This document shows, piece by piece, positions 32,196-45,179 of a DNA stretch of 64,000 nucleotides. How positions within the stretch are numbered: the first letter of the stretch is position 1; every line of letters begins with the position of its first letter. The translations under genes and the position numbers were made by a program. The notes below the pieces were generated by a model that saw nothing but the letters and a program-made list of their open reading frames with translations, was not told the DNA's origin and searched no databases. The DNA is from Nitrosomonadales bacterium (GTDB lineage: Bacteria; Pseudomonadota; Gammaproteobacteria; Burkholderiales; Methylophilaceae): contig JAHEAL010000002.1 in NCBI GenBank assembly GCA_024642775.1, positions 24,196 through 88,195 on the forward strand, in the 5' to 3' direction.

Positions 32196-35100
32196 ATGAA
32201 AGCTTTATTAGACCTTTTTAAACAGGTTACCCATGAAGAGGAATTTGATGCGATTAAGATTGCCCTTGCATCTCCCGAGAAAATTAGATCATGGTCTTTT
32301 GGTGAAGTTAAAAAACCAGAAACTATCAATTACAGAACCTTTAAACCAGAAAGGGATGGACTATTCTGCGCTAAGATATTTGGCCCGGTCAAAGATTATG
32401 AATGTTTATGCGGCAAATATAAGAGATTAAAACACCGTGGTGTAATTTGTGAAAAATGTGGTGTTGAAGTAACTTTATCTAAAGTAAGACGAGAAAGAAT
32501 GGGCCATATTGATTTGGCAACTCCGGTTGCTCACATATGGTTTCTTAAGAGTTTACCAAGTCGCTTGGGTATGGTTTTAGATATTGCTCTGCGTGATATT
32601 GAGAGAGTTCTATATTTTGAAGCATATATGGTTACAGATCCTGGAATGACTCCGCTTACAAAAGGTCAGCTCCTTACAGAAGATGACTATCACGCTAAGA
32701 TTGAAGAATTTGGTGATGAATTTGAAGCTGTTATGGGTGCCGAGGGTGTAAAACAGCTTTTATCCTCATTGGATATTAACTCTGAGGTTGAGGTTTTAAG
32801 AGAAGAGTTAACTAATACAAGCTCTGAAGCAAAGATAAAGAAAATTGCAAAAAGGTTGAAAGTATTAGAGGCTTTTCAAAAATCAGGTATTAAACCTGAA
32901 TGGATGATACTGGATGTTTTACCAGTTCTTCCTCCTGAACTAAGACCACTTGTTCCCCTTGATGGAGGACGTTTTGCAACATCTGACTTAAACGATCTCT
33001 ATCGTAGAGTAATCAATAGAAATAATCGTTTAAGAAGACTATTGGATTTGAGAGCTCCAGAGATTATTCTCAGAAATGAAAAAAGGATGCTACAAGAGTC
33101 TGTTGATTCATTATTAGATAACGGTCGAAGAGGTAAGGTGATGACCGGTGCCAATAAGAGACCATTAAAATCTCTTGCCGATATGATCAAAGGTAAAGGC
33201 GGACGATTCAGACAGAACCTTTTAGGTAAGCGTGTTGACTACTCAGGAAGGTCAGTAATTGTTACAGGACCCCAATTAAAGCTTCATCAATGTGGTCTTC
33301 CAAAGAAGATGGCTCTAGAGCTTTTTAAACCTTTTATTTTTAATAAATTAGAACTACAAGGGCTTGCTACAACAATTAAAGCAGCAAAGAAAAAAGTTGA
33401 AGAAGAAGGACCGGAAGTTTGGGATATCCTTGAAGAAGTAATTAAGGAGCATCCTGTTTTATTAAACAGAGCGCCTACTTTGCATAGACTTGGTATCCAG
33501 GCTTTTGAGCCAGTTTTAATTGAAGGTAAAGCCATTCAGCTTCATCCTTTAGTTTGTGCTGCATTTAATGCTGACTTCGATGGAGATCAGATGGCTGTCC
33601 ACGTTCCATTATCTCTTGAGGCACAGATGGAAGCGCGAACATTGATGCTCGCATCAAATAATGTACTTTCGCCTGCAAACGGAGAACCTATTATTGTTCC
33701 ATCACAAGATATTGTTTTAGGTCTTTATTATATGTCACGGGAAAAAATTGCTGCTAAGGGTGAGGGAAAGATTTTTTCAGATGTGGCTGAAGTTCAAAGA
33801 GCATATCATAGTGGTGCAGTAGATTTGCATGCAAAAATTACAACTCGTATTAAAGAGCATGAATTAAATTTTGATGGCAGTAAAACAGTAAAAGTAAATC
33901 GATATGAAACCACCGTTGGTCGTGCGATTTTAAGTGAAATACTGCCTGCTGGGCTATCGTTTGAATTAATTAATAAAGCGTTAAAAAAGAAGGAAATTTC
34001 AAAATTAATTAATACTGGATTTAGAAAAATTGGTATCAAAGAAACAGTTATTCTTGCAGATAAGTTAATGTATACAGGTTATTCATATGCCACGAAAGCA
34101 GGAATGTCTATTTCTGTTCATGACATGCTGGTGCCTTCAGAAAAATCCTCAATACTCGATAATGCTGAAGCAGAAGTAAAAGAAATCCAAGATCAATATT
34201 CTTCAGGTCTTGTAACCCAAGGTGAGAGATATAACAAAGTTGTAGATATCTGGGGAAGAGCCGGAGATAAAGTTGCCGACGCGATGATGAAGCGATTAAA
34301 AGAAGAAGCTGTTTTGGATTTAAACGGAAAGCCAATGAAGGATGACAATGGTAATGCACTTACTCAAGAGTCTTTCAATGCTATTTATATGATGGCTGAC
34401 TCTGGTGCTCGAGGCTCTGCAGCACAGGTTAGACAATTGGCTGGGATGAGAGGCTTAATGGCAAGGCCAGATGGTTCAATCATTGAGACTCCAATTACAG
34501 CTAACTTTAGAGATGGATTGAATGTTCTACAATACTTCATTTCTACTCATGGAGCTCGAAAAGGTTTGGCTGACACAGCTCTTAAAACGGCCAACTCTGG
34601 ATACTTAACAAGAAGATTAGTAGATGTTACACAAGATTTAGTTGTTACAGAACAGGATTGTGGAACCGAAGAAGGTTTGGTGACCAAAGCCTTAATCAAA
34701 GGTGGCGAAGTGGTTGAGCCTCTTGGAGATAGAATCCTTGGACGTGTAGCTTCGTTAGATATTGTTGATCCTTCATCACAGGAAGTAATATATCCTGCAG
34801 GAACATTAATCACAGAGGACGAAGTTGAGAAAATTGAAGCTTTAGGAATTGATGAAGTAAAAGTTAGAACAGCGTTGACTTGTGATACAAGACATGGAAT
34901 CTGTGCTAGCTGTTATGGACGTGATTTAGGTCGTGGAAACTTAATTAGCGAGGGTGAGGCAGTTGGTGTCATAGCGGCACAATCAATTGGAGAACCTGGA
35001 ACTCAGTTAACCATGAGAACTTTCCACATTGGTGGCGCTGCTTCAAGGTCAGCCGCGGTAAGCCAAATCGAAGTGAAATCTTCTGGAACAGTTAGATTTA

Positions 35101-36494
35101 CCTCAACAATGAGATATGTAACTAATGCAAGAAATGAGCAAGTTGTTATTTCAAGAAATGGTGAATTTATCATTGAAGATGAAAATGGGCGTGAAAAAGA
35201 AAGTCACAAGGTTCCATATGGAGCGACTTTATCAGTGACGGATGGCAAAAAAGTTAAGGCTGGCGAAGTTTTAGCAAACTGGGATCCACACACTAGACCT
35301 ATTATTTCTGAATACGCTGGTAAGGCAAAGTTTGAAAATGTTGAAGAAGGTATTACTGTTACAAAACAAATTGATGATGTAACTGGTTTATCAACTTTAG
35401 TTGTGATTGATTCTAAACAAAAAGGGACTCAATCTAAAACTAGCCGACCACAAATTAAACTAATTGATAATTCTGGCGAAGAAATCAAACTTACAGGGAC
35501 AGAGAACTCAGTAAACGTTACATTCCAACTAGGTTATATTATTACTGTAACTGATGGTCAGAGTATTAATGTGGGTGATGTAATTGCTCGTATTCCTCAA
35601 GAGTCATCGAAAACACGAGATATTACTGGCGGTCTTCCAAGGGTTGCTGAACTTTTTGAAGCTCGGGCTCCAAAAGATGCTGGTATTCTTGCTGAGATCA
35701 CTGGAACAGTTTCTTTTGGTAAAGATACTAAAGGCAAGCAAAGATTGGTAATTACTGACTCTGAAGGCGAATCTCAAGAATTTTTAATCCCGAAAGATAA
35801 ACATATTACTGTTCATGACGGCCAAGTTGTAACTAAGGGCGAGGTTATAGTTGATGGGCCAGCTGATCCGGCTGATATTCTCAGACTTCAAGGAAGAGAA
35901 GCCTTGGCAAGATATGTTATTGATGAAGTTCAAGACGTTTATAGACTTCAGGGTGTTAAAATTAATGATAAACATATCGAGGTAATCGTTCGTCAGATGC
36001 TTAGAAGAGTAAAAATCACTGATGCTGGCGAAACAGGATTTATTCCAGGAGAGCAATTGGAAAGAGCAGTCGTTCTAAATAGAAATGATGAGGTAATTGC
36101 AAAAGATCAAAGGCCTGCTGAGTATGAATACGTTCTGTTGGGTATTACAAAAGCATCACTAGCTACAGACTCATTTATCTCTGCCGCTTCATTCCAAGAA
36201 ACAACGAGAGTGCTAACCGAAGCTGCAATTTTAGGAAAACGTGATGAATTACGTGGCCTTAAAGAAAATGTTATTGTTGGTAGATTAATCCCAGCTGGTT
36301 CTGGCCTTGCTTATCATAAAGCAAGAAAAGATAATGCTGATGTTATGAACCCAGAAACTCATGTGGTAGAAGAGCCAAGTCCGCAGATGATGGAAGCGGA
36401 AGCATTGTTTGCTCCAGAAACTATGGAGACTGTTGAGAATGATTCAGGTAGCACAGATACACAGGCGCCAAGCGTGGATGAAACATCTGAATAA
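32196..36494 (+). CDS. rpoC: RNA polymerase beta' subunit
   Basis: [15 protein letters not shown] catalytic motif, zinc motifs. Confidence 0.99.
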   Translation: MKALLDLFKQVTHEEEFDAIKIALASPEKIRSWSFGEVKKPETINYRTFKPERDGLFCAKIFGPVKDYECLCGKYKRLKHRGVICEKCGVEVTLSKVRRERMGHIDLATPVAHIWFLKSLPSRLGMVLDIALRDIERVLYFEAYMVTDPGMTPLTKGQLLTEDDYHAKIEEFGDEFEAVMGAEGVKQLLSSLDINSEVEVLREELTNTSSEAKIKKIAKRLKVLEAFQKSGIKPEWMILDVLPVLPPELRPLVPLDGGRFATSDLNDLYRRVINRNNRLRRLLDLRAPEIILRNEKRMLQESVDSLLDNGRRGKVMTGANKRPLKSLADMIKGKGGRFRQNLLGKRVDYSGRSVIVTGPQLKLHQCGLPKKMALELFKPFIFNKLELQGLATTIKAAKKKVEEEGPEVWDILEEVIKEHPVLLNRAPTLHRLGIQAFEPVLIEGKAIQLHPLVCAAFNADFDGDQMAVHVPLSLEAQMEARTLMLASNNVLSPANGEPIIVPSQDIVLGLYYMSREKIAAKGEGKIFSDVAEVQRAYHSGAVDLHAKITTRIKEHELNFDGSKTVKVNRYETTVGRAILSEILPAGLSFELINKALKKKEISKLINTGFRKIGIKETVILADKLMYTGYSYATKAGMSISVHDMLVPSEKSSILDNAEAEVKEIQDQYSSGLVTQGERYNKVVDIWGRAGDKVADAMMKRLKEEAVLDLNGKPMKDDNGNALTQESFNAIYMMADSGARGSAAQVRQLAGMRGLMARPDGSIIETPITANFRDGLNVLQYFISTHGARKGLADTALKTANSGYLTRRLVDVTQDLVVTEQDCGTEEGLVTKALIKGGEVVEPLGDRILGRVASLDIVDPSSQEVIYPAGTLITEDEVEKIEALGIDEVKVRTALTCDTRHGICASCYGRDLGRGNLISEGEAVGVIAAQSIGEPGTQLTMRTFHIGGAASRSAAVSQIEVKSSGTVRFTSTMRYVTNARNEQVVISRNGEFIIEDENGREKESHKVPYGATLSVTDGKKVKAGEVLANWDPHTRPIISEYAGKAKFENVEEGITVTKQIDDVTGLSTLVVIDSKQKGTQSKTSRPQIKLIDNSGEEIKLTGTENSVNVTFQLGYIITVTDGQSINVGDVIARIPQESSKTRDITGGLPRVAELFEARAPKDAGILAEITGTVSFGKDTKGKQRLVITDSEGESQEFLIPKDKHITVHDGQVVTKGEVIVDGPADPADILRLQGREALARYVIDEVQDVYRLQGVKINDKHIEVIVRQMLRRVKITDAGETGFIPGEQLERAVVLNRNDEVIAKDQRPAEYEYVLLGITKASLATDSFISAASFQETTRVLTEAAILGKRDELRGLKENVIVGRLIPAGSGLAYHKARKDNADVMNPETHVVEEPSPQMMEAEALFAPETMETVENDSGSTDTQAPSVDETSE

Positions 36495-36502
36495 TAAAAC
36501 AG

Positions 36503-36531
36503 TTGACAATCATAAGGAAGAACAATAAAAT
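36503..36531 (+). promoter_or_regulatory. predicted strong sigma70 promoter of str operon
   Basis: TTGACA 36503-36508, 17-bp spacer, TAAAAT 36526-36531. Confidence 0.75.
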
Positions 36532-36567
36532 CTTGTGCTTTTCAGCTATTGAAAAAGCACAAGATTT
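36528..36567 (+). repeat. long inverted repeat (hairpin) overlapping str -10 box and start of leader
   Basis: AAATCTTGTGCTTTTCA / TGAAAAAGCACAAGATTT (one extra A in right arm). Confidence 0.9.
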
Positions 36568-36599
36568 AGATAAAAAATTTAAATAATTTAAGGAAATTT

Positions 36600-36977
36600 A
36601 TGCCAACCATTAACCAATTAATTCGTAAGCCAAGAAAGCGAATCGTTGAGAAGAGTAAAGTGCCTGCACTTGAGGCCTCACCTCAAAAAAGAGGTGTATG
36701 TACTCGTGTTTACACAACCACTCCGAAGAAGCCTAACTCTGCTTTAAGAAAGGTAGCAAAAGTAAGATTGACTACTGGATACGAAGTAATTAGTTATATC
36801 GGTGGTGAAGGCCACAACCTTCAGGAGCACTCTGTTGTGCTTATTCGAGGGGGTCGAGTGAAAGATCTTCCGGGTGTCCGTTATCACACAGTTCGTGGTA
36901 GCTTGGATACCGCTGGAGTAAATGATAGAAAACAATCACGTTCTAAATATGGCGCAAAACGTCCAAAAGAAGCTTAA
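36600..36977 (+). CDS. rpsL: 30S ribosomal protein S12
   Basis: [19 protein letters not shown]. Confidence 0.99.
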   Translation: MPTINQLIRKPRKRIVEKSKVPALEASPQKRGVCTRVYTTTPKKPNSALRKVAKVRLTTGYEVISYIGGEGHNLQEHSVVLIRGGRVKDLPGVRYHTVRGSLDTAGVNDRKQSRSKYGAKRPKEA

Positions 36978-36996
36978 TTAACTAAGGTAAAAAACT

Positions 36997-37467
36997 ATGC
37001 CAAGAAGAAGAGAAGTCCCAAAACGAGAGATATTGCCAGATCCTAAATTTAGAAGCCAAGAAGTTTCTAAATTTGTAAACGTTTTAATGACCAGTGGTAA
37101 AAAAGCGGTTGCTGAAAGAATTATTTACAACGCTTTTGACCAAGTTCAAGGAAAAAGCGGAAAAGATCCTATTGAAGTATTTTCAGCAGCATTAGATAAC
37201 CTTAAGCCTTTAGTTGAAGTTAAAAGTAGAAGAGTTGGTGGTGCCAACTACCAGGTCCCTGTTGAAGTGAGACCATCAAGACGTCAAGCTTTAGCCATGC
37301 GCTGGCTTCGTGACGCCGCTCGTGGACGTGGAGAAAAATCAATGGATATTCGTTTGGCAAATGAAATTATGGATGCGTCAGAGAGTAAAGGGAATGCGAT
37401 GAAAAAAAGAGAAGAAGTTCACCGTATGGCAGAAGCAAACAAAGCGTTCTCACATTTCCGTTTTTAA
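36997..37467 (+). CDS. rpsG: 30S ribosomal protein S7
   Basis: [19 protein letters not shown]. Confidence 0.98.
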   Translation: MPRRREVPKREILPDPKFRSQEVSKFVNVLMTSGKKAVAERIIYNAFDQVQGKSGKDPIEVFSAALDNLKPLVEVKSRRVGGANYQVPVEVRPSRRQALAMRWLRDAARGRGEKSMDIRLANEIMDASESKGNAMKKREEVHRMAEANKAFSHFRF

Positions 37468-37488
37468 TTAATTTAGAGGATATATTAA

Positions 37489-39582
37489 GTGGCTCGTAAA
37501 ACACCAATTGAAAGATATAGAAATATAGGTATCAGTGCTCATATTGATGCAGGTAAAACCACAACGACCGAACGTGTTCTGTACTACACAGGAATTAGTC
37601 ACAAAATTGGCGAGGTTCATGACGGCGCAGCTACTATGGATTGGATGGAGCAAGAGCAGGAAAGAGGAATTACTATTACTTCTGCTGCCACAACTTGTTT
37701 CTGGTCTGGTATGGCTCAACAATTCAATGAGCACAGAATCAACATAATCGATACGCCTGGCCACGTCGACTTTACAATCGAAGTTGAGCGTTCAATGCGT
37801 GTGCTTGATGGCGCTTGTATGGTTTATTGTGCGGTAGGTGGAGTTCAACCTCAATCTGAAACGGTTTGGAGACAGGCTAATAAATACAAAGTACCTCGTT
37901 TAGCATTTGTTAACAAAATGGATCGTATGGGAGCTGACTTCTTCAAAGTTTATGAGCAAATGAAGTTAAGGCTTAAGGCTAATCCTATACCACTTCAAGT
38001 TCCAATTGGCGCTGCCGAGACATTTGAAGGAGTTGTGGACTTAATTAAAATGCAAGCGATCTATTGGGACGAAGAGTCCATGGGTATGAAATTTGATTAT
38101 AGAGATATTCCAGCTGATTTAGTTGACACCTGCAACAAATGGAGAAGTGAATTAGTTGAAACTGCTGCAGAAGCCAACGAAGATTTAATGAATAAGTACC
38201 TTGAATCAGGTGACCTATCTGAAGAAGAAATTATTGAAGGTTTAAGAATTAGAACAATCGGTAATGAAATAGTACCAATGATGCTTGGGTCAGCTTTTAA
38301 AAACAAAGGTGTTCAGGCTATGCTCGATAAAGTTATTGAGTTAATGCCATCACCCATTGATGTTCCTGCTATCAAAGGTACTGACACTTCTGGTGAAAAA
38401 GAAATGTCACGCAAACCATCTGATGAGGAACCATTTTCAGCATTGGCATTTAAAATCATGACTGACCCTTTTGTTGGTTCACTCACATTCTTTAGAGTCT
38501 ATTCTGGTGTTATTAATGCAGGCGATTCTGTTCAGAATGCACTTAAAGGAAAAAAAGAGCGTTTAGGCCGTATTCTTCAGATGCATGCCAACTCTAGAGA
38601 AGAGATCAAAGAAGTTCGTGCAGGCGATATTGCTGCTGCAGTCGGATTAAAAGATGTTACTACTGGTGAGACGTTATGTGCTGTGGGTAAAGAAATCGTT
38701 CTGGAAAGAATGATATTCCCTGATCCTGTTATTCACGTTGCGGTAGAGCCAAAAACAAAAGCTGACCAAGAAAAAATGGGTATTGCTCTAAATAGATTGG
38801 CACAAGAAGATCCATCCTTTAGGGTTAAAACAGATGAAGAAACGAACCAGACTATCATTTCTGGTATGGGTGAGCTTCACCTTGAAATTCTTGTTGACCG
38901 TATGAAAAGAGAGTTTAATGTTGAGGCAAATATTGGCTCACCTCAAGTTGCTTATCGAGAAGCTATTAAAAAGTCAGTCGAAGCAGAAGGTAAATTTGTT
39001 AAACAATCAGGCGGTAAAGGTCAATATGGCCACGTTTGGTTAAAAGTTGAACCCAATGATCAAGGCAAAGGTTATGAGTTTGTTGATGCCATTAAAGGCG
39101 GATCAGTTCCTCGCGAATTTATTCCAGCTGTAGATAAGGGCCTCAAAGATACAATCGTAGCCGGCGTTCTTGCAGGATACCCTATCGAAGACGTTAAAGT
39201 GACATTGTATGATGGTTCATACCATGATGTTGACTCTAACGAGAACGCATTCAAAATGGCAGCATCATTTGCATTTAAAGACGCATGCCGTAAAGCAGAT
39301 CCAGTTATTCTTGAGCCTATGATGGCTGTTGAAGTTGAGACGCCTGAAGACTATATGGGAGATGTGATGGGAGACCTATCATCAAGACGCGGAATTGTTC
39401 AAGGAATGGATGATAATGCAACTGGAAAAGTAATTACCGTTGAAGTACCGCTTTCAGAAATGTTCGGTTATTCAACAACACTAAGATCATTGAGTCAGGG
39501 AAGAGCTACATATTCAATGGAATTTAAACACTATGCCGAAGCACCAAGAAATATCGCTGAAGCAATTATGAACAAAGAGTAA
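37489..39582 (+). CDS. fusA: elongation factor G
   Basis: [32 protein letters not shown] start. Confidence 0.99.
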   Translation: MARKTPIERYRNIGISAHIDAGKTTTTERVLYYTGISHKIGEVHDGAATMDWMEQEQERGITITSAATTCFWSGMAQQFNEHRINIIDTPGHVDFTIEVERSMRVLDGACMVYCAVGGVQPQSETVWRQANKYKVPRLAFVNKMDRMGADFFKVYEQMKLRLKANPIPLQVPIGAAETFEGVVDLIKMQAIYWDEESMGMKFDYRDIPADLVDTCNKWRSELVETAAEANEDLMNKYLESGDLSEEEIIEGLRIRTIGNEIVPMMLGSAFKNKGVQAMLDKVIELMPSPIDVPAIKGTDTSGEKEMSRKPSDEEPFSALAFKIMTDPFVGSLTFFRVYSGVINAGDSVQNALKGKKERLGRILQMHANSREEIKEVRAGDIAAAVGLKDVTTGETLCAVGKEIVLERMIFPDPVIHVAVEPKTKADQEKMGIALNRLAQEDPSFRVKTDEETNQTIISGMGELHLEILVDRMKREFNVEANIGSPQVAYREAIKKSVEAEGKFVKQSGGKGQYGHVWLKVEPNDQGKGYEFVDAIKGGSVPREFIPAVDKGLKDTIVAGVLAGYPIEDVKVTLYDGSYHDVDSNENAFKMAASFAFKDACRKADPVILEPMMAVEVETPEDYMGDVMGDLSSRRGIVQGMDDNATGKVITVEVPLSEMFGYSTTLRSLSQGRATYSMEFKHYAEAPRNIAEAIMNKE

Positions 39583-40791
39583 TTTTTTAAGGAAAATATT
39601 ATGGCTAAAGGTAAATTTGAGCGTACCAAACCCCATGTTAACGTTGGCACAATTGGACACGTTGACCATGGTAAAACAACATTAACGGCTGCAATCACAA
39701 CGATTCTGACTAAGAAATTCGGTGGTGAAGCTAAAGACTATGCAGCAATTGATTCTGCTCCTGAAGAAAGAGCTCGTGGTATTACGATTAACACGGCGCA
39801 CGTAGAATACGAAACAGATACTCGTCACTATGCTCACGTTGACTGTCCAGGCCATGCTGATTATGTAAAAAACATGATTACCGGTGCTGCTCAAATGGAC
39901 GGTGCGATTCTAGTTTGTTCAGCAGCTGACGGCCCAATGCCTCAGACACGTGAACACATTCTATTATCACGTCAAGTTGGTGTGCCATACATCGTTGTGT
40001 TCCTGAATAAAGCGGACATGGTTGATGACCAAGAATTACTTGAGCTCGTTGAAATGGAAGTTCGTGACTTATTAAATAAATATGAATTCCCAGGTGACGA
40101 CACTCCAATTATTATGGGTTCAGCTCTTAAAGCACTTGAAGGTGACCAATCTGAAATTGGTGAACCAGCAATCTTAAAATTAGCTGAAGCTCTTGATTCA
40201 TACATCCCAACTCCAGAACGTGCTGTTGACGGTACATTCCTAATGCCAGTTGAAGATGTATTCTCAATCTCAGGTCGTGGAACGGTTGTGACTGGAAGAA
40301 TTGAACGTGGAATCGTTAAAGTTAACGAAGAGATTGAAATCGTTGGTATTAAAGCAACAGAGAAAACAGTTTGTACAGGCGTTGAAATGTTCCGTAAATT
40401 ACTTGACGAAGGTCAGGCGGGTGACAACGTTGGTGTGCTATTGAGAGGTACTAAACGTGAAGACGTAGAGCGTGGCCAAGTTCTTGCTAAGCCAGGTTCA
40501 ATTACACCTCATACGAAATTTACTGCTGAAATTTACTGCTTAAGTAAAGATGAAGGCGGAAGACATACTCCATTCTTTAACGGTTACCGTCCACAGTTCT
40601 ACTTCAGAACAACAGACGTAACAGGTGCTGTAGATCTACCTGAAGGTACAGAAATGGTTATGCCAGGTGATAACGTTTCAATCACTGCAACATTGATTGC
40701 TCCGATTGCGATGGAAGAAGGTTTAAGATTCGCGATTCGTGAAGGTGGCCGTACCGTAGGTGCGGGTGTTGTAGCTAAGATTGTAGAGTAG
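39574..40791 (+). repeat. copy 2 of the 1218-bp tuf duplication
   Basis: Apparently identical to 23397..24614; includes the last codons of fusA. Confidence 0.9.
39601..40791 (+). CDS. tuf: elongation factor Tu (copy 2, str operon)
   Basis: Protein identical to copy 1. Confidence 0.99.
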   Translation: MAKGKFERTKPHVNVGTIGHVDHGKTTLTAAITTILTKKFGGEAKDYAAIDSAPEERARGITINTAHVEYETDTRHYAHVDCPGHADYVKNMITGAAQMDGAILVCSAADGPMPQTREHILLSRQVGVPYIVVFLNKADMVDDQELLELVEMEVRDLLNKYEFPGDDTPIIMGSALKALEGDQSEIGEPAILKLAEALDSYIPTPERAVDGTFLMPVEDVFSISGRGTVVTGRIERGIVKVNEEIEIVGIKATEKTVCTGVEMFRKLLDEGQAGDNVGVLLRGTKREDVERGQVLAKPGSITPHTKFTAEIYCLSKDEGGRHTPFFNGYRPQFYFRTTDVTGAVDLPEGTEMVMPGDNVSITATLIAPIAMEEGLRFAIREGGRTVGAGVVAKIVE

Positions 40792-40806
40792 TTTTAAATT
40801 TTATAG

Positions 40807-40830
40807 CGGCCCATTTATTGGGCCGTTCGT
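40807..40830 (+). terminator. possible terminator/attenuator between tuf and rpsJ
   Basis: CGGCCCA-TTTAT-TGGGCCG hairpin followed by TTCGTTCTTT. Confidence 0.5.
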
Positions 40831-40850
40831 TCTTTGAAAGGTAAATGGAA

Positions 40851-41159
40851 ATGCAAAATCAAAAAATTAGAATTCGATTAAAGGCGTTTGATTATAAATT
40901 AATTGATCAGTCAGCCCAGGAAATTGTAGATACTGCCAAGAGAACTGGCGCAATTGTTAAAGGACCAATCCCTTTACCGACAAAAAAAGAAAGATACGAC
41001 TTACTTCGTTCACCACACGTAAACAAGAAATCAAGAGATCAGTTCGAAATAAGAACGCATTTGAGATTAATGGATATTCTTGATCCTACAGACAAAACAG
41101 TTGATGCTTTAATGAAGTTAGAGTTGGCCGCTGGAGTTGATGTGGAAATCAAGTTGTAA
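40851..41159 (+). CDS. rpsJ: 30S ribosomal protein S10
   Basis: [22 protein letters not shown]. Confidence 0.98.
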   Translation: MQNQKIRIRLKAFDYKLIDQSAQEIVDTAKRTGAIVKGPIPLPTKKERYDLLRSPHVNKKSRDQFEIRTHLRLMDILDPTDKTVDALMKLELAAGVDVEIKL

Positions 41160-41163
41160 TTAG

Positions 41164-41191
41164 TTGTAAATTTTTAGGAGTAATGTATAAT
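41164..41191 (+). promoter_or_regulatory. predicted sigma70 promoter between rpsJ and rplC
   Basis: TTGTAA 41164-41169, 16-bp spacer, TATAAT 41186-41191. Confidence 0.6.
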
Positions 41192-41218
41192 TCACGCTCT
41201 TAAATGTAATAAAACCAG

Positions 41219-41246
41219 AAACTAATCAATTGTAATTAGTTTTTTT
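41219..41246 (+). terminator. intrinsic terminator/attenuator in rplC leader
   Basis: AAACTAAT...ATTAGTTT stem followed by T-tract. Confidence 0.6.
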
Positions 41247-41273
41247 AATAATAATAAGATAAAGGATAAGATC

Positions 41274-41924
41274 ATGAGCTTAGGGCTTGTTGGTCGCAAA
41301 GTTGGGATGACTCGACTATTTACTGATGACGGCAACAGTGTGCCGGTAACAGTATTAGAAATCGTTCCAAACAAAGTGACACAGATCAAAAATACTAATG
41401 ATAGTGGATACAATGGACTTCAAGTCTCATTTGGTAATTCAAAATCATCAAAATTAAACAAATCCATTAAAGGACATCTTGCAAAAGCAGGTGTGGAAGC
41501 TATTGATGGACTCAAAGAGTTTCGAGTTACTGAAGAAGTTCTAAGTAATCATCAATTGGGCACCGAAATCACCGTTTCTTTATTTGAGGCTGGTCAAAAA
41601 GTTGATATTACTGGAACTACAATAGGTAAAGGTTTCCAGGGTGGTATCAAAAGACATCATTTCAAATCACAAAGAGCAACTCACGGTAACTCAGTTTCTC
41701 ATAACGCACCAGGTTCAACTGGTATGAACCAAGATCCAGGTCGTGTTTTTAAAGGTAAAAGAATGCCGGGTCACCTAGGAGCGGTTACTAGAACCACACA
41801 AAATTTAGAAGTTGTACGTGTTGATGCAGCTAGAAACTTATTAATGATCAAAGGCGCAGTTCCTGGATCAGCAGGTTCTAACGTAACCATTAAGCCTGCC
41901 GTTAAAGTTAAGGAGGCTAAATAA
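41274..41924 (+). CDS. rplC: 50S ribosomal protein L3
   Basis: [20 protein letters not shown]. Confidence 0.98.
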   Translation: MSLGLVGRKVGMTRLFTDDGNSVPVTVLEIVPNKVTQIKNTNDSGYNGLQVSFGNSKSSKLNKSIKGHLAKAGVEAIDGLKEFRVTEEVLSNHQLGTEITVSLFEAGQKVDITGTTIGKGFQGGIKRHHFKSQRATHGNSVSHNAPGSTGMNQDPGRVFKGKRMPGHLGAVTRTTQNLEVVRVDAARNLLMIKGAVPGSAGSNVTIKPAVKVKEAK

Positions 41925-42550
41925 TGGATATTAAATTAGTCGACAATAAAGGAAAAGCATCAGCAAAAAAAATTAAAGCATCTGACGCAATTTTTTCACA
42001 AGACTTTAATGAGTCGTTAGTGCATCAGTTAGTGGTCTCATACATGGCAAATGCCCGTGTAGCAACCCGTGCACAAAAAACAAGAGCTGAAGTTAAGCAC
42101 AGCACAAGAAAACCTTTTAGACAAAAAGGTACTGGTAATGCACGTGCTGGTATGACATCAAGCCCAATTTGGAGATCAGGCGGAAGAGCTTTCCCTAATC
42201 GTCCTGATGAGAACTATTCAAAAAAACTAAATAAAAAAGCTTATAGAGTTGGAATGAAATCCATTTTATCTGAGCTTGTTCGCCAAGAGCGCTTAACAGT
42301 AGTAGAGGAATTTAAAGTTGATAAGCCAAAAACAAAATCATTCCTTGAGTTAGTTAAAAACTTTAATGTTGAACAAAATGTTTTAATCGTAACAAATGAT
42401 TTTGATGAGAATTTATATCTATCGTCAAGAAACATTCCGACAGCTTTAGTTGTGGAAGCAAGATACATAGATCCTGTTAGTTTAGTTCACTTTTCAAAAG
42501 TAATCGTTACGCAAGAAGCAATTAAAACGATTGAGGAGATGTTTGCATGA
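41924..42550 (+). CDS. rplD: 50S ribosomal protein L4
   Basis: FRQKGTGNARAGMTSSPIWRSGG. Confidence 0.97.
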   Translation: MDIKLVDNKGKASAKKIKASDAIFSQDFNESLVHQLVVSYMANARVATRAQKTRAEVKHSTRKPFRQKGTGNARAGMTSSPIWRSGGRAFPNRPDENYSKKLNKKAYRVGMKSILSELVRQERLTVVEEFKVDKPKTKSFLELVKNFNVEQNVLIVTNDFDENLYLSSRNIPTALVVEARYIDPVSLVHFSKVIVTQEAIKTIEEMFA

Positions 42551-42855
42551 GTGAGTTATCAGTAAAAAATAGTCAATACTTGCAAGCAATTGTTGCTCCA
42601 CAAATTACTGAAAAAGCAACTTTTGTTGCTGACAAGTTTAATCAAGTTGCTTTTAAAGTTAGAAAAAATGCAACTAAGGAAGAAGTTAAGCAAGCTATTG
42701 AATTAATGTTTAAAGTTGAAGTTACAGCCGTAAACCTTCTTAATATGAAGGGTAAGACAAAAAGACGTGGTAATAACTTTGGTAAACGAGTTGACTGGAA
42801 AAAAGCTTATGTTTCATTGAAGCCCGGTCAAGAAATTAACTTTGTTGGAGATTAG
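42547..42855 (+). CDS. rplW: 50S ribosomal protein L23
   Basis: [30 protein letters not shown]. Confidence 0.97.
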   Translation: MSELSVKNSQYLQAIVAPQITEKATFVADKFNQVAFKVRKNATKEEVKQAIELMFKVEVTAVNLLNMKGKTKRRGNNFGKRVDWKKAYVSLKPGQEINFVGD

Positions 42856-42860
42856 CGATT

Positions 42861-43694
42861 ATGGCAATTTTAAAAGTTAAACCTACCACTCCGGGACAAA
42901 GAGGACTTCAAAAAGTTGTTACTGAGGGATTACACAAAGGTAAGCCTCACGCGGCTCTTGTTGAAAAGAAATCTCAAAAGTCCGGTAGAAATAATAACGG
43001 CAGAATTACGGTACGTCATCGCGGAGGTGGCCATAAACATCACATCCGTGTAGTGGACTTTAAACGAAATAAACATGACATTCCAGCAACAGTTGAACGA
43101 ATTGAATATGATCCTAACAGAAGTTCAAGAATTGCTCTTCTTTGTTATGCTGATGGTGAAAGACGTTATATTGTTGCACCAAGAGGCCTAGAAGTTGGAA
43201 CAGAAATCATTACCGGCCAAATTGCACCGATTAAAGTTGGTAATACATTGCCAATCAAAAATATACCGGTTGGTACAACTATTCATTGCGTTGAGTTAAA
43301 GCCAGGCAAGGGCGCACAAATTGCAAGATCCGCGGGAACATCTGTGCAATTGCTTGCGCGAGAAGGTGAGTATGCTCAGTTAAGACTTCGCTCAGGGGAA
43401 GTAAGAAAAGTGCATATAAATTGTATTGCTACTATCGGTGAAGTTGGTAACGATGAGCATTCATTAAGAAAGCTCGGAAAAGCTGGAGCAGTTCGTTGGA
43501 GAGGTATTAGACCAACAGTTCGAGGTGTAGTGATGAACCCAGTAGACCATCCTCACGGTGGTGGTGAAGGAAGAACATCTGGAGGAAGACATCCAGTTAG
43601 TCCTTGGGGAACACCAACCAAAGGATATCGTACAAGAAATAATAAGCGTACTGACAACATGAGAGTTAGTCGCAGACCGGCTAATAAGAGGTAA
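42861..43694 (+). CDS. rplB: 50S ribosomal protein L2
   Basis: [28 protein letters not shown]. Confidence 0.99.
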   Translation: MAILKVKPTTPGQRGLQKVVTEGLHKGKPHAALVEKKSQKSGRNNNGRITVRHRGGGHKHHIRVVDFKRNKHDIPATVERIEYDPNRSSRIALLCYADGERRYIVAPRGLEVGTEIITGQIAPIKVGNTLPIKNIPVGTTIHCVELKPGKGAQIARSAGTSVQLLAREGEYAQLRLRSGEVRKVHINCIATIGEVGNDEHSLRKLGKAGAVRWRGIRPTVRGVVMNPVDHPHGGGEGRTSGGRHPVSPWGTPTKGYRTRNNKRTDNMRVSRRPANKR

Positions 43695-43700
43695 TTAACT

Positions 43701-43973
43701 ATGTCAAGATCAATTAAAAAAGGACCTTTTGTTGATGCTCATCTGCTGAAAAAAGTAGATGTGGCACAGGAAACAAGAGATAGAAAACCAGTTAAAACAT
43801 GGTCAAGGAGATCTGTAATTCTTCCAAGTTTTATTGGCTTAACGATAGCTGTTCATAACGGAAGACAGCATGTTCCAGTTTTAGTTACTGAAAACATGGT
43901 TGGACATAAGTTAGGTGAATTTGCTGCAACAAGGACATTCAAAGGTCATTCTGGTGATAGGAAGGCAAAATAA
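43701..43973 (+). CDS. rpsS: 30S ribosomal protein S19
   Basis: [17 protein letters not shown]. Confidence 0.98.
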   Translation: MSRSIKKGPFVDAHLLKKVDVAQETRDRKPVKTWSRRSVILPSFIGLTIAVHNGRQHVPVLVTENMVGHKLGEFAATRTFKGHSGDRKAK

Positions 43974-43975
43974 TT

Positions 43976-44314
43976 ATGGCAACTAATGAAGTTTCTGCAA
44001 TATTAAGAGGGGTGAGAATATCGCCACAGAAAGCACGACTTGTTGCTGATCAGATTCGAGGCAAAAAAGTTGATAATGCATTAAATATATTAACTTTTAG
44101 TCCTAAAAAAGGCGCTGAGATTATTAAGAAAGTTGTGGAGTCAGCTATTGCAAATGCTGAAAACAACAATGGTGCTGATATTGATGAGTTAAAAGTGAAA
44201 ACCATTTGCATTGATAAGGGAATGGTACTTAAAAGGATTCGAGCGCGAGCAAAAGGACGTGCTGGAAAAATTATTAAACCAACATGTCACATTAAAGTGA
44301 CAGTAGGAAGTTAG
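43976..44314 (+). CDS. rplV: 50S ribosomal protein L22
   Basis: [22 protein letters not shown]. Confidence 0.98.
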   Translation: MATNEVSAILRGVRISPQKARLVADQIRGKKVDNALNILTFSPKKGAEIIKKVVESAIANAENNNGADIDELKVKTICIDKGMVLKRIRARAKGRAGKIIKPTCHIKVTVGS

Positions 44315-44322
44315 AGAGAATT

Positions 44323-45177
44323 ATGGGTCAAAAAATTAATCCAATTGGTTTTCGTTTAGGTGTTCAAAAGAACTGGTCATCTAAATGGTTTACCAATACC
44401 AAAAACTTTCCTTTATTTTTAAATAATGATATCAAGGTTAGGGAGTTTCTTAACAAGAAACTGGCTAATGCTGCCGTTAGTAAGATCATTATTGAAAGAC
44501 CAGCGAAAAATGCCAAAGTTACAATCATGACTGCAAGACCAGGTATTGTTATTGGTAAAAAAGGTGAGGATATTGAGAATTTACGTTCTGAATTACAAAG
44601 TTTAATGGGAATTCCAGTACAGCTGAATATCGAAGAAGTAAGAAAACCTGAAATTGATGCAACTCTTATTGCTCAAAGTATTGCTCAGCAATTAGAGAAA
44701 AGAGTTCAGTTCAGACGCGCCATGAAAAGAGCGATGCAAAATGCAATGAGACTTGGTGCTCAGGGTATTAAAATTATGAGCTCAGGAAGATTGAACGGTA
44801 TTGAAATCGCAAGATCAGAATGGTACAGGGAAGGAAGAGTTCCACTTCACACACTAAGAGCTGATATTGATTATGGTGTTGCCAGAGCACAAACAACATA
44901 CGGTATTATTGGTATCAAAGTATGGATTTATAAAGGCGAGGTTTTTCAGGATGATAAAAGCTCAAGCTCAATTCCTAAAGAAACAAAAAATGATGTAAAT
45001 AATGAGAAGCCGGCTGCGAGAAGACCAGCAAAAGCCCCAGCTAAAAAGCCAACAGTAAAGGCTGCAACTAAAAAAACTACAGTTAAAGCTGCAACAAAAA
45101 AAGTTGAAGAAAAGGCTCCTGTAGAAAGTGTTAAAGATTCATCAGATGTAACATCTGAAGAAAATAAAGAGGCTTAA
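44323..45177 (+). CDS. rpsC: 30S ribosomal protein S3 with Lys/Ala-rich C-terminal extension
   Basis: [23 protein letters not shown]; low-complexity tail after IYKGEVF. Confidence 0.97.
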   Translation: MGQKINPIGFRLGVQKNWSSKWFTNTKNFPLFLNNDIKVREFLNKKLANAAVSKIIIERPAKNAKVTIMTARPGIVIGKKGEDIENLRSELQSLMGIPVQLNIEEVRKPEIDATLIAQSIAQQLEKRVQFRRAMKRAMQNAMRLGAQGIKIMSSGRLNGIEIARSEWYREGRVPLHTLRADIDYGVARAQTTYGIIGIKVWIYKGEVFQDDKSSSSIPKETKNDVNNEKPAARRPAKAPAKKPTVKAATKKTTVKAATKKVEEKAPVESVKDSSDVTSEENKEA

Positions 45178-45179
45178 TT

